Of a stretch of DNA of 64,000 nt, positions 9,586-18,510 are shown piece by piece. A program made the translations under genes and the position numbers. This stretch comes from Fodinibius halophilus. Its GTDB lineage: Bacteria > Bacteroidota > Rhodothermia > Balneolales > Balneolaceae. The notes under the pieces were generated by a model. It was not told the origin of the DNA. It saw only the letters and a program-made list of their open reading frames with translations, and made no database searches. Within the stretch, counting starts at the first letter, position 1, and each line of letters starts with the position of its first letter. The stretch lies in NCBI RefSeq assembly GCF_011059105.1, contig NZ_JAALLS010000011.1, positions 62,001 through 126,000 of the forward strand, read 5' to 3'.

Positions 9586-9709
9586 GTACGTACTGTTGCT
9601 ATAACAGAGTTATAAAGATTGTTGGAATATTATTAACAAAAATAAGAGGGCTATAGTATAAGGCAGAACAACTAAGAAGTGAAGAGTAAAGAAGCGGGAA
9701 TGGGGACAA

Positions 9710-10015
9710 CTAATGTATTTCTTTTATTTTGTAAATATATTCTCCTTCTCTTTTCATACCATACTCTTCACGAGCAATACGTTCTAATAGAAAAGGATCT
9801 GTTTTTAGGTCTTTAATTTTTTTCTTGAGAACAACCGTTTCCTTTTTAAGTGTTTCTTTTTTTTGTTGAAGCTCGTTTTTGCGTTGATTTAATTCAATCC
9901 GTGTCCAAATGCTGTAGGTATCGATAAAAGTAAACCAAATAAGCAAAAAGCCTCCCAGTATGATAACCAGGAACGATTTGCGCCAACGTAAGGGATTTAA
10001 AAGCTGAAGGTTCAT
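9710..10015 (-). CDS. FtsB/DivIC-like septum formation protein
   Basis: A 101-aa protein with a short cytoplasmic tail, one membrane helix (about residues 14-34, LVIILGGFLLIWFTFID), a coiled coil of about 40 residues rich in Lys and Glu, and the closing motif ERIAREEYGMKREGEYIY. That layout and the RE-YGM-K-GE ending define the FtsB/DivIC family, a small division protein that acts with FtsL and FtsQ. The frame is open further upstream to 10171, but that extension overlaps the divergent gene and is polar and unlike the family, so the ATG at 10015 was chosen. Confidence 0.85.
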   Translation of the reverse strand: MNLQLLNPLRWRKSFLVIILGGFLLIWFTFIDTYSIWTRIELNQRKNELQQKKETLKKETVVLKKKIKDLKTDPFLLERIAREEYGMKREGEYIYKIKEIH

Positions 10016-10096
10016 TGAGGCAATTGCTTTATGGCATCTTATTGTCGTACATTTCAGTTCAAAAATACTACAATTTATAGACGAAAAACAATTTCG

Positions 10097-12040
10097 ATGA
10101 TCGCTAAGAAGTTTTTGCTGGTACTTCTGTTCATGGCTGGGCCTCTTTGTAATTCTACCCTTGCTGTACAAGCAGACAGCAGTAGTGTAGAATGGATAAA
10201 GGTATATTTTAATATGCCTGCTGATTACTCAGTAGCCCAACCGGGCAATATGAGTAATAGCAACGCTGACCTGATAGGTACATTAGAATCACTTATAGCA
10301 TCTGCCGAACATAGTGTGGATCTTGCCATTTATGATCTGGAGCATGCTCGTATCGGCCGGGCATTGGCCGAAGCCAAAGAACGAGGTGTGCGAGTACGGG
10401 TGGTTACGGATAACTACAATCGTACTGATGCAAAACAGATCGATTCCACCATGTGGGCTATATTGCGTAAGGCAGATATAACTTCTATAGATGATGACGG
10501 AGACGTCTACAAGGAAGATGGGGGTATCGTGGATCATTCTCTTACGAACTCGGGGGCCGATATGCACCATAAGTTTGCAGTAATTGATGCTAAAAGTAAT
10601 ACTCCGCAGGATGATATAGTTTGGACCGGATCTACCAACATGACTTACACGGGGGCTTACAACACCAATAATACCATTGTTATAAAAGATAGTGGTATTG
10701 CCGAAGCCTATCTTAAAGAGTTTGAGCAGATGTGGGGCGGTACTGATGCCCTGCCCAACCCGGGGCGTGCGTTGTATCACAAAGATAAAAAAGAGGTAAG
10801 CGACCATGTTTATTATGTAGATAACACAAAAGTAGAGGTGTATTTTGCGCCCATAAACCGCACTGACACCAAGCCAAGCATCATGAAGCGTCTGGTGGAG
10901 GTGATCCGGAAAGAAGCACAACACGATGTCGTTTTTCAAGCCTTTGCAATTACCCCCTCTATTGCATTAAGCAGAACAATTTGGCAGATGTCGGCTACCG
11001 GAGAAATAGTGTTAAATGGAGTTATCGATCCGATGTTTTACTATCGCTATAAAAGTAACGGGGATATCTGGGCTTCCCGAGAGGCAAAGCTTTCAAACCG
11101 TATGATTTTGCCTGCCAAAGAGATGCGCAAGCTACACCACAAAGTTATGTTGGTCGATTCCAACCACCCTGATTCTTTGGACTCAGCAATAACTATTGCC
11201 GGCTCGTATAACTTCTCTAAAAATGCCGAAGTAAATAATGACGAAAATCTGCTGATTATTCATTCAGACCGTATTACCAATCAGTATTACCAAGACTTTC
11301 TTGGGGTTGTCAGGCGGGCACAAGGGCAGGCACCTATTCCGGCACCACCGATTGACAGTGAGCGATGGTATAAGGTTAAGGAGGTTAGTGACGGCAGTCA
11401 ATTTGCTATTGAAGTGGCCCCGGGTTTCGAATACAATGTTCGGTTTTTGGGTGTAAATATGCCACGAATATATGCCGGGAATGATTCATCGGAGTACTAT
11501 TCGGTTGAGGCCTCGGAATATGTGCGGAATTTTATTTCCGGCAAAAAGGTAAGGCTACAGGGTCCGTCGGGGGAAAGCCCGGAGGCTCGGTTTGGGGCAT
11601 TTCAAGCGTATGTAACACTTAAAGATAAGGGAACCTCCGTTGCCCTTAATAGACATTTGCTGAGACAAGGCTTTGGCAGGTTCTCTAACTATTTTGCGCA
11701 GCACCCCGATTCCGTACGAATGTTCAAAAAGTATGAGCAGAAAGCGGAAAACAGCAAGAAAGGGCTCTGGAAACATCCCGAAAAAATAGGGAAGACATAT
11801 TTGCGGGCCCAGCTTATGGGTGGGCAGGTTGAGCCATCCGATGCTTTTCCCATCAATATTAATACTGCAGATGAGTCTCTTTTAGATCTGTTACCGGGTA
11901 TTGGTCCGGCCTATGCCAAGCGAATAGTGGCGTACCGAGAACAACATGGACGCTTTACAGATATTGAACAGTTGCGAAATATTCACGGTATTGGGCCTAA
12001 AACAATGCAGAAGCTTCGCCCGAATGTGGTGATAGAGTAA
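10097..12040 (+). CDS. Secreted PLD-family nuclease fused to a degenerate SNase domain and a ComEA-like HhH domain
   Basis: A 647-aa exported protein with a signal peptide (about residues 1-26, hydrophobic LLVLLFMAG). Two phospholipase D modules follow, with HHKFAVID and GSTNMT in the first and HHKVMLVD and GSYNFS in the second. Then comes a staphylococcal-nuclease-like domain (about residues 405-555) and a C-terminal helix-hairpin-helix pair (ININTADESLLDLLPGIGPA; later IHGIGPKTMQKL). The PLD pair has both HxK motifs and is probably the catalytic unit, cutting DNA or RNA outside the cytoplasm. In the SNase domain Arg35 is kept (VRFLGV). The other key sites differ: the second Asp of DGDT is Ser, the TPE motif reads MPR, and the YGR Arg is Ala. 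It is therefore probably a binding module. ATG 10097 was chosen because it starts the signal peptide. Confidence 0.85.
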   Translation: MIAKKFLLVLLFMAGPLCNSTLAVQADSSSVEWIKVYFNMPADYSVAQPGNMSNSNADLIGTLESLIASAEHSVDLAIYDLEHARIGRALAEAKERGVRVRVVTDNYNRTDAKQIDSTMWAILRKADITSIDDDGDVYKEDGGIVDHSLTNSGADMHHKFAVIDAKSNTPQDDIVWTGSTNMTYTGAYNTNNTIVIKDSGIAEAYLKEFEQMWGGTDALPNPGRALYHKDKKEVSDHVYYVDNTKVEVYFAPINRTDTKPSIMKRLVEVIRKEAQHDVVFQAFAITPSIALSRTIWQMSATGEIVLNGVIDPMFYYRYKSNGDIWASREAKLSNRMILPAKEMRKLHHKVMLVDSNHPDSLDSAITIAGSYNFSKNAEVNNDENLLIIHSDRITNQYYQDFLGVVRRAQGQAPIPAPPIDSERWYKVKEVSDGSQFAIEVAPGFEYNVRFLGVNMPRIYAGNDSSEYYSVEASEYVRNFISGKKVRLQGPSGESPEARFGAFQAYVTLKDKGTSVALNRHLLRQGFGRFSNYFAQHPDSVRMFKKYEQKAENSKKGLWKHPEKIGKTYLRAQLMGGQVEPSDAFPININTADESLLDLLPGIGPAYAKRIVAYREQHGRFTDIEQLRNIHGIGPKTMQKLRPNVVIE

Positions 12041-12098
12041 TATCGTTTTATAATGACAAGTGTATTTAATAAAAATACCGGTAGATTAAGATATAATT

Positions 12099-13037
12099 AT
12101 GGGTGAATCTATTGATACCATTCGGTTGAACTTAGGGGAGGGCGGCTTGCTGGTGATGAATATATCTTTGGCAATCATCATGTTTGGTGTGGCTCTTGAA
12201 TTATCTGTCAATGATTTTCGCCGCCTGCTGAAAAATCCGAAATCGACATTGGTTGGTCTTTTTTCTCAATTTGTTTTACTGCCGGCCATAACGTTTTCAT
12301 TGGTACTTTTTTTTGAGCCCCACCCAAGTCTGGCCCTGGGGATGTTTATGGTAGCAGCCTGCCCGGGCGGGAATATTTCCAACTTTTTCTCTTTGTTGGC
12401 TAAGGGAAATGCAGCACTTTCGGTGAGCATGACAGCGGTTGTTACTTCTTTGGCTATTATTATGACACCCTTCAACTTTACTATTTGGGCCAGTTTATAT
12501 GAGCCAACGCATCAAATTATGAGGGATATACATATTAATCTTTGGCAGGTTTTTAAAATAATAGGGTTAATTCTTGGAGCACCGTTGATTTTAGGGATGA
12601 CGGTGCGGCAATGGCAAGAAGATTTAGCTCAAAAGATATCTAAATGGATAAAGGGCTTTGGGATATTGTTTTTTGCGGGCTTTGTACTCGTAGCTTTTGC
12701 CATGAATTTCGAAAACTTTATAAGCTATGTGCATTTAGTGATTATGCTTGTCTTCTTTCATAACGCTTTTGCTCTGACAGGGGGCTATGGTTTGGCCTCA
12801 ATATTCAGTCTTCCTGAGAAAGATCGCAGGTCAGTGGCTATTGAAACGGGCATTCAAAATTCAGGCTTAGGCTTGTTACTCATCTTCAACTTCTTTGATG
12901 GGCTTGGTGGTATGGCTCTGGTAGCAGCTTGGTGGGGTATCTGGCATATCATAACCGGCTTGGGCGTAAGTTGGTATTGGTCAACCGGCAAGCCCGCCAT
13001 AGAACGCGTTATAGGCAATGCACAGCTTGGCAGCTAA
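12099..13037 (+). CDS. Bile acid:sodium symporter family transporter (BASS)
   Basis: A 312-aa membrane protein with about nine to ten hydrophobic helices and the BASS/SBF signatures: GVALELSVNDFRRLLKNP near the N-terminus, AACPGGNISNFFSLLAKGN in the middle, and ETGIQNSGLGLLL toward the end. Family members couple Na+ to uptake of organic anions such as bile acids, pantoate or keto acids. The substrate cannot be read from sequence. It sits alone between the nuclease fusion and the convergent yraN. Confidence 0.9.
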   Translation: MGESIDTIRLNLGEGGLLVMNISLAIIMFGVALELSVNDFRRLLKNPKSTLVGLFSQFVLLPAITFSLVLFFEPHPSLALGMFMVAACPGGNISNFFSLLAKGNAALSVSMTAVVTSLAIIMTPFNFTIWASLYEPTHQIMRDIHINLWQVFKIIGLILGAPLILGMTVRQWQEDLAQKISKWIKGFGILFFAGFVLVAFAMNFENFISYVHLVIMLVFFHNAFALTGGYGLASIFSLPEKDRRSVAIETGIQNSGLGLLLIFNFFDGLGGMALVAAWWGIWHIITGLGVSWYWSTGKPAIERVIGNAQLGS

Positions 13038-13075
13038 GATGCAGTTGCTTAATAAGCATCTAAAAAAAGTTATTA

Positions 13076-13453
13076 TTACCTGCCTGGTCGAAAAGCATTT
13101 TCATAGTGTTTGATATCCGGTGCCTCATTCTCTTGTTGTAGGATGGCAATCACATCAAAACGAACAGGGGATCCGTCCATTTTACGTTCATAGAGCCAGG
13201 CTTCGGCCGCTTTGTATACATTCTGGATTTTTTCTTCGTCTACATACTCTTCCGGATCGCCATATCGGTTTGTAGAGCGTTTTTTGACTTCTACAAAAAC
13301 GATGTGTGAGGTATTGTTATAGGCTACGATATCCACTTCGGCATGCTCAAAGTGGTAGTTGCGTTCGAGAATGGTATAGCCCTTGGATTCCAGGTATGCC
13401 GTGGCCAGTTCTTCGCCTTCGTCCCCAATTTCTCGGCTTGTTTTTTTACTCAT
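13076..13453 (-). CDS. yraN: YraN/UPF0102 family nuclease-fold protein
   Basis: A 125-aa protein of the UPF0102 family. The nuclease core is visible as EVDIVAYNN and VFVEVKKR (the D-ExK pattern), preceded by the GDEGEELATAYLESKGY helix. Members have a restriction-endonuclease-like fold; the biological role is not settled. The start is taken as ATG 13453; a GTG lies one codon upstream. It overlaps the end of the upstream GbsR-type gene by eight bases, which suggests translational coupling. Confidence 0.92.
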   Translation of the reverse strand: MSKKTSREIGDEGEELATAYLESKGYTILERNYHFEHAEVDIVAYNNTSHIVFVEVKKRSTNRYGDPEEYVDEEKIQNVYKAAEAWLYERKMDGSPVRFDVIAILQQENEAPDIKHYENAFRPGR

Positions 13454-14045
13454 CACTGTCAGAAGGTGGATTAATCCCGGCTTTGGTTCCGGTAATAGAG
13501 TGTTTCATTTCGGCCAGTTTTACCAGGTGCTTCAGAAACTTAAGATTCTTCTTGTTGATATAAGGCAGCAGGGCCTCGGTAAACCGTTCAAACATTTCCA
13601 GGAATTCTGTAAAGTTCTCAATGCGTTCCTGGAATGCTTGTTCCTCATCCGAAAGATCCCCCTTTTCCTCCAGCAGGTCGAGCGTGCCGTTAAGATTTTC
13701 CCGGATGGGAGCGACCTCACGCTGTTGTCGTTCCCGGATGATAGTGGAAACGATGGTCCAAACATCTTTTTCAGCGGTAAAGTAGTCTTTGCGTTTCCCT
13801 TTAAAGTGCACTTTATGGATAAGCTGCCACTGCAAAAGGTTACGCAAATTCATATTGGCATTGCCTCTGCTGATATCCAGCTGATCCATAATAGTGTCGG
13901 TGTCGAGGGGATCGGCTTCGGCATAGAGCAGGGCATGAATCTGGGCCATCGTTTTATTAATACCCCAGGCAGATGCCATCTCGCCCCAAAGCAATACAAA
14001 TTGCTCTAATGCTTCTTCATGTGTTTCGGAGCGAGTTGAATTCAC
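13446..14045 (-). CDS. GbsR/MarR-type winged-helix transcriptional regulator
   Basis: A 199-aa DNA-binding protein. The N-terminal winged helix has the GbsR-like pattern GINKTMAQIHALLYAEADPL and a recognition-helix region MDQLDISRGNANMNLRNL. A helical region (about residues 110-185) would serve for dimerisation. Relatives of this kind respond to choline or other small ligands in some bacteria; none of the usual target genes is next to it. It begins three bases after the FmdB-like gene ends and overlaps yraN, so it belongs to a three-gene minus-strand unit. Confidence 0.85.
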   Translation of the reverse strand: MNSTRSETHEEALEQFVLLWGEMASAWGINKTMAQIHALLYAEADPLDTDTIMDQLDISRGNANMNLRNLLQWQLIHKVHFKGKRKDYFTAEKDVWTIVSTIIRERQQREVAPIRENLNGTLDLLEEKGDLSDEEQAFQERIENFTEFLEMFERFTEALLPYINKKNLKFLKHLVKLAEMKHSITGTKAGINPPSDSDE

Positions 14046-14048
14046 AAT

Positions 14049-14351
14049 TTAACCGGATGTACTTTTTGTTGTGGAAGAAGATTCGGCAGTACCGTTGACA
14101 GAACCATTTTTTGATGCCGTACTTTCTCCATTCTTTTTCTTGGCTTCTTTGGCGCGTTTTTCTTTGCGATCGCTGTCCTTATAGTCTGTAACGTACCAGC
14201 CGTCACCCTTGTAGACTACGCCACCCCCGCCACTGATAACACGTTTTACTTTTTGACCAGTATCAGGACACTCTTCAAGCGCATCAGCATTAATACTTTG
14301 TCGTACTTCAAAAGTTGTTCCGTCTTCTCGTTTGTATTTATACGTAGGCAT
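14049..14351 (-). CDS. FmdB-like zinc-ribbon family protein lacking the zinc cysteines
   Basis: A 100-aa protein that begins like FmdB-type ribbons (MPTYKYKREDGTTFEV) and carries the typical KVKRVISGGGG turn. A Lys/Glu-rich segment and a Ser/Thr/Gly-rich tail follow. Canonical members have two CxxC pairs; here the first pair is replaced by REDG and the second reads CPDT, leaving a single Cys. Zinc binding by the classical ligands is therefore lost. The function of the family is poorly known. It is first in a unit with the GbsR-type regulator and yraN. Confidence 0.75.
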   Translation of the reverse strand: MPTYKYKREDGTTFEVRQSINADALEECPDTGQKVKRVISGGGGVVYKGDGWYVTDYKDSDRKEKRAKEAKKKNGESTASKNGSVNGTAESSSTTKSTSG

Positions 14352-14434
14352 AAGATTTAAATATTCTTTTGTGGTTTAGCACCTGATACTAGCATAAAAT
14401 GTGCCAAACTCGTCTATTTGTACAAAATTTCAGT

Positions 14435-15643
14435 TTAGGACAACTCTTTCAGTCCTTTTTGCAGTCGATTCATTGCTTCTTTGAGATCATCCATCGATGA
14501 AGCATAACTCAGGCGAATGCCATTGGGTTCACCAAAGGCATCACCCGGTACAGCTGCCAGGCCGTGTTCTTCAATAAGATACATGCACAAGTCGGTGCTA
14601 CTGTCTATCGTATTACCCTTAGCAGAGGTACTGCCCAGGTACTGCGATATGTCGGGGAATACGTAGAAAGCCCCTGATGGTTTGAAGCATTTTACCCCCT
14701 CTATATCAGCAAGTTCATCAACAATAAAATCGCGACGTTTTTTAAAGGAATCCCGCATCTCGTGAATAGGGTCGAGGCTTCCGGTGTATGCTGCTTCACC
14801 TGCTTTTTGAGAGATGCTGGAGGGAGCAGAGGTTTCCTGGCTTTGGATTTTGGCCACAGCATCAACAAACGGTTGGGGCGCAGCAAGGTACCCCAGGCGC
14901 CAGCCTGTCATCGCAAAGCCTTTAGAAAAGCCATTAATTAAGACGGTTCGATCTTTCAGTTCCGGAGCTACATTCAGTATGCCTACATGATCACCTTCAA
15001 AGACGATATATTCATATATCTCATCCGAAATAATATTGACTTGCGGATATTTGGATAGCACCTCGGCCAGCTCTTTGAGCTCCTGTTCGGTATAGCAGGT
15101 GCCGGTAGGGTTCGAGGGAGAACAGAGCATAAAAGCTTTGGTATCTTCCGTAATTGCTTCTTCAAGTTGCTCTGCGGTTATGCGAAAGTTATTTTCAAAG
15201 GAGGTACGTACCGTTACCGGTGTAGCTCCGGCCACTTTCACCATTTGGGGATAAGAGACCCAGTATGGGGCAGGAATAATAACTTCATCTCCTTCATCAA
15301 CCATGGCAAGTATGCTAAAGCCTAAGGCCTGTTTTGCACCATTTGTACAGACGATTTGAGAGGGGGCATAATCTAAGTTGTTGTCGCGCTTTAGCTTGTT
15401 AGAAATACTCTCACGCAGTTCCGGGGTGCCGGTGTTCATCGTATAGCCGTGAAATCCATCTTTTATTGCTTTGATGGCATTGTCACAAATATGTTTAGGA
15501 GTATTAAAGTCGGGTTCCCCTGCGCTTAGCGATATAATTGATTTTCCTTGTCGTGCAAGTTCTTTTGCTTTGGCAGAAATTTTAAGCGTTTCTGAGGGAG
15601 AAACCGATTGGGCGCGCTTTGAGATCATGGTCTTGTTCTTCAT
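14435..15643 (-). CDS. Pyridoxal-phosphate aminotransferase, aspartate aminotransferase type
   Basis: A 402-aa fold-type I aminotransferase of the AspC/AspB class Ib group. The PLP lysine is Lys241 in NGFSKGFAMTGWRLGY. Other signatures are SLSAGEPDFNTP near residue 38, NPTG in SPSNPTGTCY, SDEIYEY, and the Arg in the C-terminal RLSYASS that binds the substrate carboxylate. It would exchange the amino group between aspartate (or prephenate) and 2-oxoglutarate in the cytoplasm. It stands alone, with 83 bases to the next gene and 218 bases upstream. Confidence 0.92.
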   Translation of the reverse strand: MKNKTMISKRAQSVSPSETLKISAKAKELARQGKSIISLSAGEPDFNTPKHICDNAIKAIKDGFHGYTMNTGTPELRESISNKLKRDNNLDYAPSQIVCTNGAKQALGFSILAMVDEGDEVIIPAPYWVSYPQMVKVAGATPVTVRTSFENNFRITAEQLEEAITEDTKAFMLCSPSNPTGTCYTEQELKELAEVLSKYPQVNIISDEIYEYIVFEGDHVGILNVAPELKDRTVLINGFSKGFAMTGWRLGYLAAPQPFVDAVAKIQSQETSAPSSISQKAGEAAYTGSLDPIHEMRDSFKKRRDFIVDELADIEGVKCFKPSGAFYVFPDISQYLGSTSAKGNTIDSSTDLCMYLIEEHGLAAVPGDAFGEPNGIRLSYASSMDDLKEAMNRLQKGLKELS

Positions 15644-15861
15644 TGATGGGTAAAATTATTGCAGAACTGAAAATAGAAAAAAGTGTACTCTAATTCTAAA
15701 GCCACTTTGTGATGGTATGTTATATCTTTCTAAGAAATTTTGTGGCTGATCGTCATCGCGTGAGTGTCTCGTTGGTGTGCGATGATACTACCAACTATTT
15801 TAGCATAAGCTGGACGTTTGCGCTCATGAGTTACTTTCTTGCTTATAAAAGCAGTTTCAGC

Positions 15862-16356
15862 TCACTGCTCATTGAACTTTTCTCGTAAAGCTTTGGCTAC
15901 ATGATCAGGCACAAAAGAGGAGAGGTCGCCATCCCAGTAGCCAATCTCTTTGACGAGGGAGGCAGAAATAAAGGTGAGCTGTTCGTTGGGCATCAGAAAA
16001 ACGGTATCCACATCGGGAGCCAGTCGCCGATTAGTCAGTGCCATACGGAATTCATATTCAAAGTCGGAAACTTGGCGAACACCGCGGACCAAGGTTTGGG
16101 CTCCTTTTTCTTTGGCAAAATCGACAAGAAGGCCGGTAAACTGTTGAATTTCTACTCTTTTGGCCCATTCTTCACCATCCAGGCACTCTTCGATGAGCGT
16201 CTCCCTTTCATCCCCGGAAAACACCGTTTCCTTTTGTTTATTGACAGCAATAGTAATGATTACCTTATCAAAAAGGTCGGTTGCACGTTCTAAGATATCC
16301 AAATGGCCATAGGTGATGGGGTCAAAAGAGCCGGGGTATAGAGCCAACGTTTCCAT
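15862..16356 (-). CDS. coaD: Phosphopantetheine adenylyltransferase CoaD
   Basis: A 164-aa enzyme of coenzyme A synthesis that adenylates 4'-phosphopantetheine. It has the nucleotidyltransferase motif YPGSFDPITYGHLDI near the N-terminus (with the TxGH-type His), the RGVRQVSDFEYEF stretch, and ISASLVKEIGYWDGD near the end, which is the ISSSxVRE motif of the family. Length is normal. It lies 14 bases after rsmD on the same strand, a common pairing in bacteria. Confidence 0.96.
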   Translation of the reverse strand: METLALYPGSFDPITYGHLDILERATDLFDKVIITIAVNKQKETVFSGDERETLIEECLDGEEWAKRVEIQQFTGLLVDFAKEKGAQTLVRGVRQVSDFEYEFRMALTNRRLAPDVDTVFLMPNEQLTFISASLVKEIGYWDGDLSSFVPDHVAKALREKFNEQ

Positions 16357-16370
16357 AAAAAGCGATTTTT

Positions 16371-16925
16371 TTAGAATTCTATTCCTTCTTCTGCCAGAAA
16401 AATACTCACATGAGTGCGTCCGTATTCTTTATAATAGGCACAGTGGGGATGGTCAGTAAAGTTATGACGTTTGTCATGCTCGAGAATCAACCAGCCATTT
16501 TCTGCCAGCCACCCATTGGAGGTTATGGCATCAACCATTTCATGCATCATGGGGAAATCATAGGGGGGATCAGAAAATATGATGTCGTAAGGAAGAGGCA
16601 TGCCTTCCAGAAAACGTTCTACAGGAGTGCTGGCTGTGCGAATTTGATCAGAAATACCGAACTCTTCACTTACTTTTTCTATATGATCGGTATTACGGCG
16701 GTCGCTGTCGACAAATAATACTTTTTGGGCACCGCGCGATATGGCTTCAATACCGAGATTACCGGAGCCGGCAAAAAGGTCAAGCACATGGGCACCCCGG
16801 ATATATTTACGTGCTTCCAATATGGAAAATAATCCCTCTTTGGTTCGTGCAGATGTGGGGCGCACTTTTAATGTTTTGGGGATTGTTATTTGTCGCCCTT
16901 TAAGCAGGCCGGTAATAATACGCAT
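16371..16925 (-). CDS. rsmD: 16S rRNA (guanine-N2)-methyltransferase RsmD
   Basis: A 184-aa SAM-dependent methyltransferase that modifies G966 (E. coli numbering) of 16S rRNA. Motif I is DLFAGSGNLGIEA and the catalytic motif IV is FSDPPYD. The N-terminus RIITGLLKGRQI and the RPTSARTKEGLFSIL segment are family hallmarks. It is followed by coaD. The first codon is the ATG at 16925. Confidence 0.95.
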   Translation of the reverse strand: MRIITGLLKGRQITIPKTLKVRPTSARTKEGLFSILEARKYIRGAHVLDLFAGSGNLGIEAISRGAQKVLFVDSDRRNTDHIEKVSEEFGISDQIRTASTPVERFLEGMPLPYDIIFSDPPYDFPMMHEMVDAITSNGWLAENGWLILEHDKRHNFTDHPHCAYYKEYGRTHVSIFLAEEGIEF

Positions 16926-17015
16926 ACTGGATCACTTTGGTATTGAAAATCATTTAGCTGGTAAGGTAAGAAAAATAATAGTGTCGAGCTTAGTAGATCA
17001 CAGCTGTGGGGGTTG

Positions 17016-17879
17016 TTAAGTGTGGTCGAGAGCCAGCATCATAGCCGGATAGGCATTTTCCAGGTTAAACCCATAAGTTTCTTCGTCAGCTTCAATCTGT
17101 ATCTTGTCGAGCGTATCCATTTTGGTGACTGTACCGGCTTCATCCCAAAAGGGTTTTAGTATTTCTATCGTATGATAAGCTTCTGGGCCATAGACATAAA
17201 TCTCTTCGTGCAGGCCTTTCATCCAGCTTAACTCTTTGGTTCGCTGTAACCACAGGTAGGGCAGATCATCAATATTATCATATGCAATAAAGGTTGCCCC
17301 CCGGAGCTTTCCCAAAATAAATGACGAAACAGAAATACAGTTATTAAAGCAGCATATGTTCATAAAAGAACCGCCCGGATTGGCATGGCGCACCCAGCGA
17401 GTGCCAATTTCAAAATCACTAATCAGGTCGGTCGTGGAGGTGTCCGAAGCAAGTTCTTGCATTAAGTGCATCGAATCACTGTTGCGCAGGAGTAGGAATT
17501 TGTAGTCCTGATTGCTGAGATTGTACCAGGTAGGGTGAATCTTTTTGCGTTCTACTCCACTCATCAGGATACTGATATGCTTTTCACGCTCGTCAGAATT
17601 GTCATAAACAATTTTGGGAACGGTGGTCCAGCATTCTTGGGTGGGAAAGGATAGAACACGAAGGCGCTGAATATCGTATTCTTTTTTAAGCTGGGTAACG
17701 GTTTCTTTAATGCCCCGAAAATGCTGCTCGGTATTCCCGAGCAGCGTCTCGGTTACATCAATATTGAAGTCATAAGATCCTATCCGGGCAAGTTTTTGTG
17801 GTTCGGAGGGGTCGTTAACGGCATAATACAACCGTTTACCAAAAAAGCAGAGCCCTAGACTAGGATATTGATCCTTCAT
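17016..17879 (-). CDS. DUF3822 family protein
   Basis: A 287-aa protein I recognise as DUF3822 from its position just upstream of rsmD-coaD, a conserved arrangement in Bacteroidota, and from its fold-like pattern. An N-terminal half of about 130 residues is followed by a second half with GKLRGATFIAYDNIDDLPYL-like text. The family resembles the actin-like ATPase superfamily in outline, but no nucleotide-binding residues are obvious to me. No signal peptide. It follows the 159-aa gene by only six bases, so they are probably co-transcribed. Function unknown. Confidence 0.8.
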   Translation of the reverse strand: MKDQYPSLGLCFFGKRLYYAVNDPSEPQKLARIGSYDFNIDVTETLLGNTEQHFRGIKETVTQLKKEYDIQRLRVLSFPTQECWTTVPKIVYDNSDEREKHISILMSGVERKKIHPTWYNLSNQDYKFLLLRNSDSMHLMQELASDTSTTDLISDFEIGTRWVRHANPGGSFMNICCFNNCISVSSFILGKLRGATFIAYDNIDDLPYLWLQRTKELSWMKGLHEEIYVYGPEAYHTIEILKPFWDEAGTVTKMDTLDKIQIEADEETYGFNLENAYPAMMLALDHT

Positions 17880-17885
17880 GCAAAA

Positions 17886-18365
17886 TTATTCCCAGTTGCC
17901 AGAATTAAGCCTGGTCGTTTTTTCAAGAGACCCAATTTTATCGTCGGTTGCCGGATCTTTCAATAAGTAAATCTGAGGACGAAGTGTGTCGTTCAGGGTA
18001 TATTCAAATCTAGGATGCGGTGGACGTGGAGAATAAATCAGGGAATCGGGATTATAGGATTCGTTGGGTCGTAAAGGTTTGAGCAGGGAATCTCCTTTAG
18101 CGATCATTGCAGAATCCGTTTTCAGAAACTGAACCAATGAGTCGAGCCCACCCTCTGTTGGAGGAAAATCACCTTTGGTACGTTCGTATTGGATGAGTGC
18201 TTCACGAACATTGCCCATCTGGTGGCGAACACGTTCTGTCATTTGTTCGCGCTCAATAACTTCTTGGTAAGGGCCTACAATAGATTGGTACAGCCAATAT
18301 GCCAGGCCGATAATAATGATACCCAGTACAATACTTAACAGTTGATTACGCTTTTGTACATCCAT
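17886..18365 (-). CDS. Small membrane-anchored protein, pseudopilin-like
   Basis: A 159-aa protein with a short positive N-terminus (MDVQKRNQ), one membrane helix (about residues 8-28, LLSIVLGIIIIGLAYWLY) and a soluble part. The segment VREALIQYERTKGDFPPTEGG followed by LDSLV is reminiscent of type II secretion pseudopilins of the GspG kind, where a helix leads into a YPT-EGL turn. There is no prepilin peptidase site before the helix and no other secretion gene nearby, so the similarity may be only structural. Pro-rich text (about residues 110-125) precedes a hydrophilic end. It lies six bases before the DUF3822 gene. Confidence 0.7.
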   Translation of the reverse strand: MDVQKRNQLLSIVLGIIIIGLAYWLYQSIVGPYQEVIEREQMTERVRHQMGNVREALIQYERTKGDFPPTEGGLDSLVQFLKTDSAMIAKGDSLLKPLRPNESYNPDSLIYSPRPPHPRFEYTLNDTLRPQIYLLKDPATDDKIGSLEKTTRLNSGNWE

Positions 18366-18510
18366 GTGCCGGTAAATGTGTAATTATAGTGTTTTGCGAA
18401 AATATGACTTTGAAAATACATTCCGACTTGTTGATATGCAACTAGATCTGCAAAATGCTGCTATCAGTGTCATATTCTAATTTTTTGCTAAAAGTGTAAA
18501 AAGAGGGCCT

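Noticed and set aside
13383-14009. A 208-codon plus-strand frame opposite the GbsR-type gene
   Set aside because: It lies over yraN and the regulator, which are supported by domain motifs; a shadow frame.
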